53,238 nt of DNA from Gamarada debralockiae (lineage: Eukaryota > Ascomycota > Leotiomycetes > Helotiales > Hyphodiscaceae): NCBI GenBank assembly GCA_002803225.1, contig NXFV01001218.1, positions 1 through 53,238 of the forward strand, written 5' to 3'. The notes beneath the pieces were generated by a model that had not been told where the DNA came from, did not search any database, and saw only the letters and a program-made list of their open reading frames with translations. The stretch's first letter is position 1, and each line of letters starts with the position of its first letter. Of this stretch, positions 10,420 to 21,753 are shown piece after piece. Both the position numbers and the translations under genes were made by a program.

Positions 10420-12000
10420 ATGCTGTCCAATCTCGAATCGTATCCAACTGGCTCCCCTGCAGTCTTTGAGGAGATTGCCGGAGGACACTGGACACCTCTC
10501 TTCAGACACGATTGCACATTTCCTCCAGAGATCTTCCGGCAAGTGATGCTGAACCTTGTTAGAAACCCCAATATCAACTCGAATCATTTGTTTCGTGCTG
10601 ATATATCTCTGGAATGTCCATTCACCGGAACTTTCCCCAGTCAGTCGGTGATTCCTCCACAAATCACCCATGTCAAGGACTACGATCTCAAGACCGTCAT
10701 GGTACGAACTATGATCCCTAGGAACATTGTAGTCGACAAGCCTTTGGATCAGACGTGTCTTTTCTACGAGCAAGTTGTTGACTCAGGAGAGATACGGTCA
10801 CTCGTGATATACAGGCCTCATATCTCCTCGCCTGCCGAATCGCCCTTCTATCATCCTGCTGTTCATGGCATTGGTTTTCTTCATACCTTCGATCCCGAAT
10901 CCAAAGAGGGCAGTGTATCCATACACTACTCTTTCTTCGACTCCGAGCCCCGATCCGTCAAGCTTGAACGGACCGCTCAGCATTTACTGGCAGTTCTACA
11001 CAAGCACGGCCAAGGGAGTGCTGCTGGATACGTTAAGAGAGTCAACCACGATGTCATTTTACCTCAAGCTACTGTTCAAAATACATATGCGCGACTCAAA
11101 GCCAAGTACGCGAGGACACTCATTCAGGGATGGGCCGAAATCACAGATCCTGGGAAGCACGTCTTTGAAGATCTCGGAATAGCTGCCTTCTTGATTGAGC
11201 TATGGCATGAGATGTACAAGGACACACAATTTCCAGGCTTCGTCGACATTGGATGTGGGAATGGATTGCTCATTCATATTCTACTCGAGGAGGGCTATTT
11301 GGGGTGGGGGTTTGATGCGAGGAGAAGGAAATCATGGCCAACGCACAGCCCAAAGGCACAGGAGAATTTGAAGGAATTGGTATTGATTCCATCGATACTA
11401 CAAACGAGTGGAAGTACACTCATAAACCCGACGTACGAACCGCCGTCAGCAGACGCATTTACAACTTCAGACCTCGCGGAAGCAATCACCGAATCAGCAA
11501 TCGAATCAGATCACACCGAAATCACCAATGAAAGCAAATCGAACCATCAATCGAACGAGCAAACTTCTACTCCTGGCATACATAATGGCATTTTCCCTAA
11601 GGGAACTTTCATAATATCCAACCACGCCGACGAGCTCACACCCTGGACTCCAATCCTCGCAAACCTTTCCGAATCCCCTTTCATGATGATCCCTTGTTGC
11701 AGTCATTCCCTCAGCGGTGCTCGATTCCGAGCAGCTGCCCCCAAAGGAGCCGCTGTTTCGAGCTCGGCGTTCGCTTCGTTGGTAGTGTGGGTCTCGAATA
11801 TTGCGAAGGAGTGCGGTTGGGAGGTAGAGAAGGAGATGTTGAGAATACCCAGTACGAGAAATACTGCTTTGATAGGACGTCACCGAGAGCTACCCTTTGG
11901 AGATGTCAATGTAATGGATATTGTGAAGGCACATGGCGGAGCGGATGGCTGGGAGGAGAATGCTCTGAAGCTGGTGAAAGGCTCTACGAGGGGACATTAA
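10420..12000 (+). CDS. TRM44: tRNA(Ser) Um44 2'-O-methyltransferase
   Basis: Expected to methylate the 2'-OH of U44 in tRNA-Ser using S-adenosylmethionine. The single exon encodes 526 aa from the ATG at 10420. The SAM-binding motif is GFVDIGCGNGLLIHILLEEG, followed by GWGFDARRRKSW, a Trm44 hallmark. C-terminal conserved segments are FIISNHADELTPWTP and MMIPCCSHSLSGARF. A low-complexity Ser/Glu/Asn-rich insert lies between the two halves. An in-frame upstream extension to 10174 exists; Met 10420 is preferred because the extension has no family-like sequence, although mitochondrial targeting by the longer form cannot be excluded. Confidence 0.9.
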   Translation: MLSNLESYPTGSPAVFEEIAGGHWTPLFRHDCTFPPEIFRQVMLNLVRNPNINSNHLFRADISLECPFTGTFPSQSVIPPQITHVKDYDLKTVMVRTMIPRNIVVDKPLDQTCLFYEQVVDSGEIRSLVIYRPHISSPAESPFYHPAVHGIGFLHTFDPESKEGSVSIHYSFFDSEPRSVKLERTAQHLLAVLHKHGQGSAAGYVKRVNHDVILPQATVQNTYARLKAKYARTLIQGWAEITDPGKHVFEDLGIAAFLIELWHEMYKDTQFPGFVDIGCGNGLLIHILLEEGYLGWGFDARRRKSWPTHSPKAQENLKELVLIPSILQTSGSTLINPTYEPPSADAFTTSDLAEAITESAIESDHTEITNESKSNHQSNEQTSTPGIHNGIFPKGTFIISNHADELTPWTPILANLSESPFMMIPCCSHSLSGARFRAAAPKGAAVSSSAFASLVVWVSNIAKECGWEVEKEMLRIPSTRNTALIGRHRELPFGDVNVMDIVKAHGGADGWEENALKLVKGSTRGH

Positions 12001-12264
12001 GATATATTTCGGCGCATGATTTGCATCGGTTTTCGCACTTGCTCTTGAAACTGCCATATTCGAAATGAAAGTAGGTGCATTATTGAAACGCCACCTCCAT
12101 TCAAATTGTCCTTGGATGGCGGAGCTCTTACTCGTGTATCTAAGCTGACAAACTTGGTGAAGTTTGACCTGCCCGCCCAGCCCCGCAAAATTGCGCTGCC
12201 TTTAAATCTTTGCCTTCCTTTCCTTCCTTTCCTTCCTGGCTGCTTCATTCTTCAGTTCTATGAC

Positions 12265-12900
12265 TTACACATCCCATTCTCTCAACAATTTCTCCAGGTG
12301 CAAAATTCGGTCGTTACGGTCTCGAACCATAGCTTGCTCCTCGGCCAAATCGTCTGCCAGGTTCCGATTGACGGCGTTCGGGGTTTCGAGTACCAATTTC
12401 AGATCGGTCAAAGATATTTTTCGTTTGATGCGCTCCGTCGTTTGCTTGACCTCCATATTTCGCTCGGTGATTTCTCGACTTGTCTCTTCACGGCTTCATC
12501 GAACCGTTTCTGGACGCTTTCCTCAAGTTCTTTCTTCCCAGCCGCGTCATTTGGCTCTCGGGCTCTTTCCACCTCGACCAAATCTCATAAGATGATATTC
12601 ATCTCTTCCGCTCGAATATCGGATTCGCCTTCCTTCATAGTCAACCCAACATTCGTATTAAAATGCTCCACAGCCTGCTTCTTCAAAACCTCATTTCTCT
12701 TCCCTCAACCTCATAGTTTCCTCTAACGCCTCATCTCTCGTCGTCTCAGCGTGACTTTCCTCTCTCAGAATATCAAATGCTGCCTCCACTTTTGGAACCT
12801 CTGACAAATATTGCACGTGCTCTTCCTTCAATTTTCTGATTTCTTGCTGGGCCTTTCAAGTGAGTTTCCGTTGTGTCGTTATTGGGTTTCGGCGTGCGAG
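12265..12900 (-). pseudogene. Coiled-coil protein pseudogene 1
   Basis: Reading the minus strand gives a long Glu/Lys/Arg-rich coiled coil broken into frames: QQEIRKLKEEHVQYLSEVPK, then a frameshift near 12690, then VLKKQAVEHF. An in-frame TGA follows after MNIIL near 12587. A second frameshift near 12470 leads into MEVKQTTERIKRK and ILHLEKLLREWDV, ending at 12265. The TGA fits CGA to TGA. No family identified. Confidence 0.6.
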
Positions 12901-12930
12901 TATTGTTCACCTAGTCTGAGATATTGTGCT

Positions 12931-15900
12931 TATAGGCGTTGGAATTTTTGAGTAAGGAGTAGATCTGTCGGAGCGAAATAGTCTCTTGAGGAGGTGGGCC
13001 GGTTCTCGTCGTTGTGAGGCATTTTGATGGCTGATGCGACCGGCTGTGAGTTTGCTGAGTCGTCGATAACCCACGAATTTATTGCTTGCAATTTATCTGC
13101 TTGAAATAAGAGGGACTTCGTAACTGCTACCGGGTGGTCGTTTGGGAATGTGAAAGATGATGGATGTCGATGCGTGTGGTGAGGTTTGAGTTGAGCGAAG
13201 AAGATTGCCTTCGACGTATTGATTGGAGATGTTTCTGGGCGAAATGGAAAATGACTCATGAGTCACGAGAAACTCTTAAGTGCTCGCGATCTTCCCCGTA
13301 GAACTCTCTGGTCCAGATGATGTGGTCATACCTTTAATAGTGCATGTACGATTCATAATTGCATCACTGTTCCAAGGACCAGATTTAACAGAACCAAGAT
13401 CCATACCAAATGGGTTGGTGAGACAAAATCGATGGATTCGACAATTTTCAGAGTTCAAGATACCTTTAAAGGTAGAAGGTCTGCGTAAAGTTTACTTGAT
13501 CATCCTGTTCAGTCGTAGGTCTTAGGCAATCTTCTCACAATTCTTATTCTCCTTGCGAAGAGACTGGCTTCAGAAGGCTGTTTTCATACCACTGACTGTA
13601 ACTGATCAAAGGGGCTTTAGAAGTTACACTTCATCATTAATCTATCTTAGATAGCTCATTCAGTCTCACCAATTGAAATGCTACTGATTGAGGAAGGCAA
13701 TCATCCAGCCTAGAATGCTGGATTATCTTAAACAATCCTCAAAGAGCCAATGTAAATTCTCTATCCTTAAGAGTGAGGAGCCTTCTTAGATCTTTCGTCA
13801 CAATTCAGTAGCCGGAGACGTGTCTGAATTTGTAAATTGTCGCTCTTCAATTACTGGCATGATTTGAGTCACTGAAACTCAATTTTCATGAAGATATTAT
13901 ATATGCAAATATTCACTTTAGCTTGGCATGAACCATCACTGGCCAGTTGTCGTAGTATCGATTCACATTCTCCACAATTGATCACTGGAAGGCATATAAA
14001 TCTTGCCTTGTTCTTCCCACTAACTCCTTTAGCAGCCATCCAACCTCCCTCACCTTATCAAACACAATCGTCCATCTACTTCCAACGAACAAAGTCTCCG
14101 TGTGCAATCGGGAGCCAACTTTCTCCTCCATTCCCGGTGAGACACAATAGTCCATATATTCCCAACAGTTTTACTTTACCGCAGACTGCAGTCAAGGTGG
14201 CTTCCATAAGCAAGGCGTCCAGGATCTGAGAGACAGATTAGAATGCATCTTTGTCGAATACCAGAACATCAATGGACCGTTCCCAAAGAAGTCGAGCACG
14301 GCTACACTAGGGGGCATGGAGAAAGATTAGAATCGCTCAAGACAGCGAACTAAGTCAATGCGAAACAACCACCCAACCTCCTCCAGGCCCAGTTACATCC
14401 AAGTTCACCAAATCCGGTTGGGCTAAGCTCAATAAGCGATACAAGAAGCTGGATGGCAAGCTCTCGACCCGCGCATTCGAGCAGCCAGGTACAGCTCCAA
14501 GTGTCTCTGAAGTAACCGAGTACAATGACCTTGTATCCGAGTTACATACTCTGGAGAGAGAATAGTCAGCTGTCAAGGCTTTGATTGAGATAGCTCAATG
14601 GAAGTGAGCGATGGAGGATAGCTGTACAAATCTTACTTGCGGGGCGGTCTGTTAGGACTAGGAAAGTCTTTGATGTAGCTCACTAGAAGTATTCACAAGC
14701 AGTGAACGATTCACACATATGAGGAAGACGCAATGGAAATGTGGAATGGAGAAACAGAAGTTCAGTACTTTGATGAATTGCTGAATTTCAGTTCTCTCCT
14801 TTGCCTTGACAAGCGCCACTAATAACTGTCTAACCTCTTTAGGGAAATGACCTCTTGACATTCCCAAAGCCAGGGCTGTCAACTCGCACTAGACTGATGC
14901 AAATGTGAAACGAACCTATCGCCAACCATGGGAGCTCATTTGGATTAATAATGCATTTGAAGTATGGCACTACTCTAAATATAGCAAAGCCGTTCCCGCT
15001 CTTTTGTCTTGGCATCTCGGGCCAGCATCCTTGACGATCGGTGGCATTTAGAAGGTCTTCGCCCACTTCGAAAAATTGCAGAATTCAGTACTTTCTACTC
15101 CAGATTTGCAGCTTGAATGTTGGTGGAATGATTGATGTTCAATCCTCAGTCCCGGACTACGACATGGCAAAGGTGTTGCACAATATCCTGAAAGGACCGA
15201 TCTAACAAAACCAGACCCCGAAATTACCAACTTTCTTTTGCAGATATATAACATATAGACATCAAGTCTGTCTATTTGTTTGCTATTCCTCCAGTGATAT
15301 CTGCTGTAAAGATCCTCATGGCATGCAGAGATTGCTGGTCGTGGTCCTACGCAACGACACGTTGTACCCCCCTCTTTTATCATCTAGAGTAGCTTCTTTG
15401 AATAAGGTTCATTTAACAAGCGTTTCTCTCACTCCTTAGTCTATTACTTTTCTTCCTGAGGGCCAAGGATTGCCATTTCAAACATTATTCAGGTCTCTTT
15501 GAGAGCTCGTCTGATTCATTAATGTAAAGTCCTAACCTTAACTTGATTTCTCTTGCTTACCTGAAAGTTTGAAGAGTGTGATTTTCACCAATGGAAAGTA
15601 TACGTGTATTGTACTCAGGGTTCAATCAGTAGCCAGTCATAGTTTCCTGCCCAGTGGTCGGACAGCCGGGGCTCTAAAGAGGTAGTAGCAACAAGTCATC
15701 TTTGTCGCCGGAAGAACGACTATCTAGCAATTAACCACATTTCAAGGAGAGTATGCGCTATAAAAGAAGATGAAGTTTGTGAACTTAATATTTGTGCTTA
15801 TGTTAGTTGGAACGCTGATCCCTTCCTTGTTGGGTCTAGTCTGTATTTGCTTCTTCCTGTAGTATAAAGAGAGGTTGTCCCCCCTCCTAATTTTTTTTAG

Positions 15901-16121
15901 AAATCAGTCGAGTCTTTTCCCGCCAAACTGACAGCTTAGTACATAATTCTTTCTTTTTCGCGTTTCTGGTGGTTACGCTGCTCAGCCTTTCTTTGTCATT
16001 ACCGCTCTATTCAGACGGTTGATTCGCTACCTGGCATTTGAGATGAATCCATCGCTCTGCACTTCTCGCGTGAATCATCAGAGCTTTAGGAGAATCGGTG
16101 TTTGCTAAACTTGGAAAAGCG
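12931..16121. other. Long gene-poor stretch with one coding-like fragment
   Basis: AT-rich and mostly without signal. One stretch, 14362-14565 (plus), reads 67 codons of plausible protein (TSKFTKSGWAKLNKRYKKLD, then FEQPGTAPSVSEVTEYNDL) ended by TAG. It has no visible start codon and looks like a gene scrap. A minus-strand frame at 14658-14882 contains MSRGHFPKEVRQLLVALVKA, also without context. The rest shows nothing I can support. Confidence 0.45.
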
Positions 16122-16163
16122 ATGAGGGAGGACTCTCTTACCTCTAAAAACTGGATATCAGAT

Positions 16164-18224
16164 ATGTCAAACAATCAGAAATGGAAGAGCCAGTGGAAAC
16201 TGATTCCCGGTTCTGAAGAGAACGATGAAGCTGCTGAAAAGCGGGGTATTCCATTTTCTTAGAATTGTTGTGGAATAGTGACTGATTGCGCTTTTCTATT
16301 ATAGACAAAGGTACGGAACATAATGACTTGCCCTCTACCTTTCCAGGAGTCCGGACTTCTCGCCAGCCTGTTGATTTCGCATTTGTCAATATCTCAAGCC
16401 CGAGAGAAGCCAAGGACCCCGCCAACAGAAGATTTGTCCGCCAACAAGCGCGACGCAGGAGCCAGATAACAGGCAGGAATGAGGATAGAGAAGCTCATCA
16501 TAAGGATCCTGAGCCCTCCAAGAGGGCTTTCGTTGGCCCTAGCGAGGCTGCGCAATCTGGGACGAAAGTTTTAGTTCGAAGACAGGTACGTCGAGCCTAC
16601 CGGGGACGAAAGCGAGGCCAAACCAGGGCAGGATTAGGGAATACCAATGGAAGTGGAGGTAATTTCTACCGTTCAGGTGATGGAATTCCCAAGGGTGTTT
16701 CCTCTACTTTAGAATATGATTATTTGGTCCCACGAGAAGAATTCACCGACGAGAGAAAGCCATTCACGCCAGACTTGGTCGAAGAGACACGCATCTCTCT
16801 CCATGCCAGAATTGGACAAGAAAAATTAATGTAAGTCTTCATTCCTCCTAGTTACATGAATTTCTCAGCGAGAATGAAGGGCGATCCAGAATCTGAAGTT
16901 GATTATTGGAACCCGCAGTTATCCTATCGAGATGGACGAAGAGGCATACCAGTTGGTTCAGTACAGTAAGTTTATCCCCCACTCCAAAATTATTTTACCA
17001 GAATCGATTTCCCAAGAATACATCTAATGTCCCTCTCAGTTGAGGCAGAAACCGAGTCCAAAGGCGTCAGCCCAGCTTTCAAACCAGTGTGGTTTAAAAT
17101 GATGATGCGAGATCCAGCATCTTTCCTTCAAACTTTGAGTACAGCGGTGAATCACCGCGCCTTGATTTACGGTGGTGACCTACACAAGGCTTTGATATAT
17201 CAACAAAGGGCGATTAGTTCCGTGACTGAGCGATTATCCCATGCACTTCTTGGCATCAGTGATGGAGTTGTGGGTACTGTTATAACATTTCTAATGCATG
17301 ATGTGGGCATTCTATCTTTGGATTCCTCGGAAGTACCTAAGCTTATACCCAGCTAGGTCATCATCCAGGATATCGAGAGATACAGAGTCGATATAGCGGG
17401 TTTGGTCCAAATCATTCAACACAGAGGTGGCATTGAGACCTTAGAAGACAATGCTGTAGTTCGATTGATGATTCTCTGGTATGATGCTACTTGTTGCTTT
17501 TTATTCGTTATTTTGAATACTAGCTGACTATTGAAGGGAGGACGTCTCTGGAGCTTATGCATTTGGCTTTCCGCCTACCTATCCCCCTCCCACGAGATAT
17601 CTGCCCCCAGTTCCGGTTTTGGAAATTCCCATCCCTCAAAAGTTCATGAACGTTAAACAGAAGTTGGAACTACTTTACTCAGAGAGGCGAGAGCTGATGG
17701 ACATCTTCCAGGACCTCTACACACTGAATCACATAATCAGGCGAGGACTCCCAGATGTATGGGAGGATCCATGGTTTCTTGGATTGCGTATCAACCCCAT
17801 AATTCTACGACTGCTGTCCATATATGACGGAGAGGGATCTTTTAGCATCATGAAAACAGAAAGCAAAATAGAAAGTATACTCCGGCTTGCTGCTCTTATC
17901 TATCTGGACGATATCCGGGTAAAATTCAGGGTTTACTACGTCACGGGATATCACTTCATCGGAAACATCAAGATAGCACTTCGATCAGACCTTGTGGAAT
18001 GGAATGGGTTCTTGGGTCTCAGACTCTGGGCTTTAGTTGTGGCTGCTGTCAAATCTTCGTCTGCCGATCGAAGCTTTTTCATCAAGGAAATTAGAAGGAC
18101 GATGGAGGCCTTGCTCATCGCAAGATGGGCGGAGACGATGGATATTGTCACCAGCTTTCTTTGGATCGAGGAGATCTATGGAGCGAAGGCTCGGGAACTT
18201 GGGAAGGAGGTCACGGAATTTTGA
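16164..18224 (+). CDS. Fungal-specific transcription-factor-domain protein without a zinc cluster, 584 aa
   Basis: Hand model of six exons: 16164-16245, 16305-16830, 16880-16965, 17040-17302, 17369-17478 and 17537-18224. All junction phases agree and the sum is 1755 nt. The N-terminus has FAFVNISSPREAKDPANRRF then RRRSQ, the opening typical of fungal proteins with a PF11951-type regulatory domain but no Zn2Cys6 finger. SYPIEMDEEAYQLVQYI, FKPVWFKMMMRDPASF and GLVQIIQHRGGIETL match that domain. A Met at 16122 is in frame and could also be the start. Introns 2 and 5 end in AAG. Intron 4 (17303-17368) has a weak GTGGGC donor and is the least certain. The gene looks intact although its neighbours are wrecked. 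Targets unknown. Confidence 0.75.
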
Positions 18225-18394
18225 TTTGTTCAAAGTCAAATTCTATTTTTGTAAAACTATGTCGATACCACATTCACAATTTAAAACCTCAGATGAAGGT
18301 AGATACAGTACATTAAGATGCATAAAACATGAGTTTTGAAAATCACCTAGTTGTAATACTTTGTACCCTTAAGATATTATTCTAAATGTTCCTC

Positions 18395-19000
18395 TCAAAT
18401 GAATCGTTCATTCCTCCTAAACTTTCTATCATCCTGCAGTTTCTCATTGCCTCGAAGTATGCGGAGTTCCTCTTTATAGTTCTCCATCGTCTTCCTGCCC
18501 TCCTCCACCATTTGCGTAAGCAATTGCTAGCCCCCTCGCAATGATAGTATTTCTTCCTCATAGCGTGAGTTTAGAAACTTATAGTCGTATGACTATCGCT
18601 AAACCCTCGGCAGTAAGCTTTAACATCATCTTGCCACACGGTGAATTCTCTATAGTCAGCCTTTTGAGGTAGTTGTTGACCTCTCTCTCGCCACATCTTA
18701 ATATCTCTTATGATGTCGGTTTCGTTGAATAAAACCTCGTGCAGACCTGTCCTGTTTCCCTCATATTCTTCTAGCTGTCCATCCCACTATGAAATCCTAT
18801 CCCCCTCAAGCCTATCAAGATCCTCAAATTGATCAGGCCCCAAAAGCAATGTTGCAGTAATTTCGGCTTTGAATCGTTTGTTCTCTTCTGCTAGAGCATC
18901 GTTCTCTCGCAAAATAATCCTCTGTGAGGTGAGTGGCTCTATTCCCGAAGAGCCATAACTATATCTTGAATCTTGGGCTCTTCTAGGAAAGTCGAGGGAC
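18395..19000 (-). pseudogene. Coiled-coil protein pseudogene 2
   Basis: Minus-strand protein with heptad-like character: ILRENDALAEENKRFKAEI, PDQFEDLDRLEGDRIS, an in-frame TAG near 18787, then WDGQLEEYEGNRTGLHEVLF and DIKMWRERGQQLPQKADYRE. A frameshift near 18570 and another TAG follow, then MVEEGRKTMENYKEELRIL and a final TGA at 18395-18397. TAG codons fit CAG to TAG. The upstream part towards 19200 is unclear. Confidence 0.55.
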
Positions 19001-19799
19001 GCTTGTTGTCGACAATGGAGGCTGGCGGTCCGTAGAACAAAGCAAATGGGGGACTTCCTGAAACTAAGGTATTGCTGTGGGAATGATACTTCATAGACTG
19101 ATAAAATGATGGCAAGCGTGTTGGAATTGACGGCGTCTCCTGAACGCTTTGCGATATTGGAGAGAATTGCAACTGCGGTCAATCGGAGTTGTTGAATCTC
19201 GGTATTCGCGGTCAGGGGGTTTTGGACCTTCTTTAGCAGACCTTATGGGTGTGGCAGCTGATTCACGTCCAGGACGAACAAACGTGGGTGTCAGTTGGAT
19301 GTTGAAACATGTTGAGTGATTTACACCCCCAGAAATTCGTTTCGAACTTTTCCATAATGTGGCTCTCTGGATTCAGAGATGGCAGATGGCGGAGTCACCC
19401 AGAGTATTTCACTTTGCAATTAATACTCTTGTGGCGGTGTCACTAGACCGTTCCATGTCCAAATAACCTTATATTTTGGATTAAACCCAATGGTCCACAC
19501 TTGCCATTCTAACAGAGCTGTACGGCTGGAACCCTTAGGGCTAGTCCGCGTAGAGAAATTTGAGGAGGACTTGGAGGGGTAGCAAGGGCTAAGAATCTCG
19601 TATTTCCATTTGTTCAATGGAAGTGTCACATCCTAATGCAGAGTGAGCCCGGATACGACTGTAGTCTTGGTTGGAAGCTTTTCCATTTCATTATATTCTA
19701 TTCTTTGTCTTTCTTTTCTCTTGGTCTTCGAAACGCTTACTCCCTGCTGATCGGCGCCCAGTCAGGCCGTGAGGCTGTAATGGACAATCTGATGGATAA

Positions 19800-20281
19800 C
19801 TGATCCTAGGTACGGTGCGAGTCTCATCCTTGATAGTTTTAAATAACATCCGCATATTCAATCCTGGCATTCATTGCATCCTCTGATTGATCCAGCAGTA
19901 TTCTCAAACTTCTGAGCTCAACTTGTGACTCTTGGATAATGCCATCCTTTTCCGAGTCTTCGAATTTGCCTCCTTCTACTCATCCCACCAGTATTGGATA
20001 ATGTCATCTCTTTGCGAGATATTTGACCTGGCCTCCTATTATTCAGCCTCCAGCTCGGAGTACAGAGACCAGGTTGTCTTGCCGTCACCTTCCAACATCT
20101 CGATCCTTTTCCGCATATCCCCATAACTCCTGAGAAACCGTTGCAACACCTTCAAATTCTCCTCCAACCTTTAGTTATTGTCTGCGTTCTGCCAAGTTCG
20201 CTCGGTGGACGAAACCCTGGAATCTGTGAGTTTGCCTTCGAGTTTTCGAATATTCTCCTCAAGCTGGGATACGCTCTCCAA
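19800..20281 (-). pseudogene. Coiled-coil protein pseudogene 3, many nonsense codons
   Basis: One minus-strand frame reads SVSQLEENIRKLEGKLTDSR, RLEENLKVLQRFLRSYGDMR, KRIEMLEGDG and SQRDDIIQYWWDE with no frameshift. It is interrupted by at least seven in-frame stops (TAA, TAG, TGA). Stops without indels are the pattern left by C-to-T decay of Gln and Arg codons. It abuts a transporter fragment on the opposite strand at about 20282. Confidence 0.6.
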
Positions 20282-20864
20282 TCATGAACCATGGTGTCTA
20301 CACTCTCCTTCGGAAGCTCGGCATTTGCTTCGGTCCCATCGCACGCATGACCTTTGGTTTCCTCATTGCTGCCATCGCGCCGCCTCATACGCTGTGGTTC
20401 AATACGAGATCTACCAGATTTCTCCTTGTGGTTACCAAGCCTCCACTTGTGAGGTTGGCACCGATGTCTCTCACCTATCTCTGTGGCTCTAGGCTATTCC
20501 TGTAGCTGTTACTGCCTGCTCCGAAGTCTTCATCAATGTCACTGCTTATGGTATTGCATACTCTCGTTCTCCTCAGAACATGAACGGCTTCGTTATGGCT
20601 TTGTCTCTGTTCATTACCGCCATCTCGACTGCGATCTCTCTTGCTTCTGCTGACGCCATCCAAGGTCCGTACTTGATTTGGTGTTTCGCTGTCCCGTCTG
20701 TTGTTGGCTTCATTGCTGCGTTTGTGTTCTATTGGCTGTTCAGACATCTTGATGACGAGGAGTTCTTTGTTCACGTTGATGATGGTATTGTTGGTGCTGG
20801 CCACAGTAGCACTGGTTCCTGTGACGAGGATAGTTTGAATGAGAAGCGGGCTGTTGGTGTTTGA
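20282..20864 (+). pseudogene. 3' fragment of a POT/PTR2-type peptide transporter
   Basis: Encodes the C-terminal third of a proton-coupled oligopeptide transporter: GICFGPIARMTFGFLIAAI, then after a 1-nt frameshift near 20388 SYAVVQYEIYQISPCGY. An in-frame TAG at about 20491 precedes AIPVAVTACSEVFINVTAYG, followed by SRSPQNMNGFVMALSLFITA and the last membrane helix before FRHLDDEEFF, ending at 20864. The TAG fits CAG to TAG. The 5' two thirds are absent; the break at 20282 coincides with coiled-coil pseudogene 3. Confidence 0.8.
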
Positions 20865-21753
20865 GAGAAAAGGTTGCAATGAGGAGGTTGAAGTGAAGGG
20901 TTTCGGATGGAAGCGAAATGAGTCCTTTTATCGAGCGAGAAGTCGATGTTGATACCATGTGAGAGATGAGATAGATGATGTTATGAATTGGTTTTAATAC
21001 TATATGGAAAATGAAATAAGAAGATATAAAGAATTGATGTTCTATTCACAAGACCATCAAAAATACTCCCTCCCTTCTGTCATGTTTTCCCAATAAGCCA
21101 CAACATAAACATACTCCCAACCCAATATGATATCAAATTATTAGACATGGCCGTAGTTGAAAGTGGAAACGGGTCGATGAAGGGGGTGTGGTTGGTTGGG
21201 CCATATGCGGCGAGGGAACGTTAGGCCGGGTTTAAAGCTTATGATGTCTTTCAAAATTCGGTTATTGATTGTCATTTCTTTCACACCGTTTAGAAGACGT
21301 CTATATCCAGAACCATGGTTAAGTTGTCGATATTTGTGTACCTACTTTGGGAAGTAAGACTTCTTCAAATGCCAAATGAGCAGCAGAGTATCACGAGTGA
21401 TGACTGGTGATGATAATCGGATTTGTGTTCTCTTATATCGAGGCATCATACTGTACATTTAGAGATTCACGCGCAGAAGTGTACTGTGAACAGCTTCATT
21501 GCTTTTTGAGTTTTTATATTGTCAGTTGTAGCTCTTTGAGTATGCGTCTCTTGCCTTAGTATGTCTCATGCAATTTCTCGCCTGCTCTCACACTTTAAAA
21601 GTTGTATCTCTCAAAGAAAGCGGAATAAAAAGTAGATGGCTTTCAGGTACATTTGAGATAGCGCTTGAAAGCATGTTGTCCTCTTGGTTTCCTTTAACAA
21701 GTGCAAGTAACGCATTCTTCAAAGCTTAACATTATCTACCTCGAAAGTCATTA
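20865..21753. other. Intergenic, AT-rich, no gene seen
   Basis: Lies between two convergent pseudogenes. No open frame of note, no inverted or tandem repeat recognised by eye. Confidence 0.5.

Noticed and set aside
12106..12726. 206-codon plus-strand frame
   Set aside because: Opposite strand of coiled-coil pseudogene 1 and compositionally a shadow of it.
17303..17368. Reading the TAG at 17354-17356 as a nonsense mutation in the regulator gene
   Set aside because: A 66-nt intron removes it in phase and joins FLMHD to DIERYRVDIAG as the family expects.
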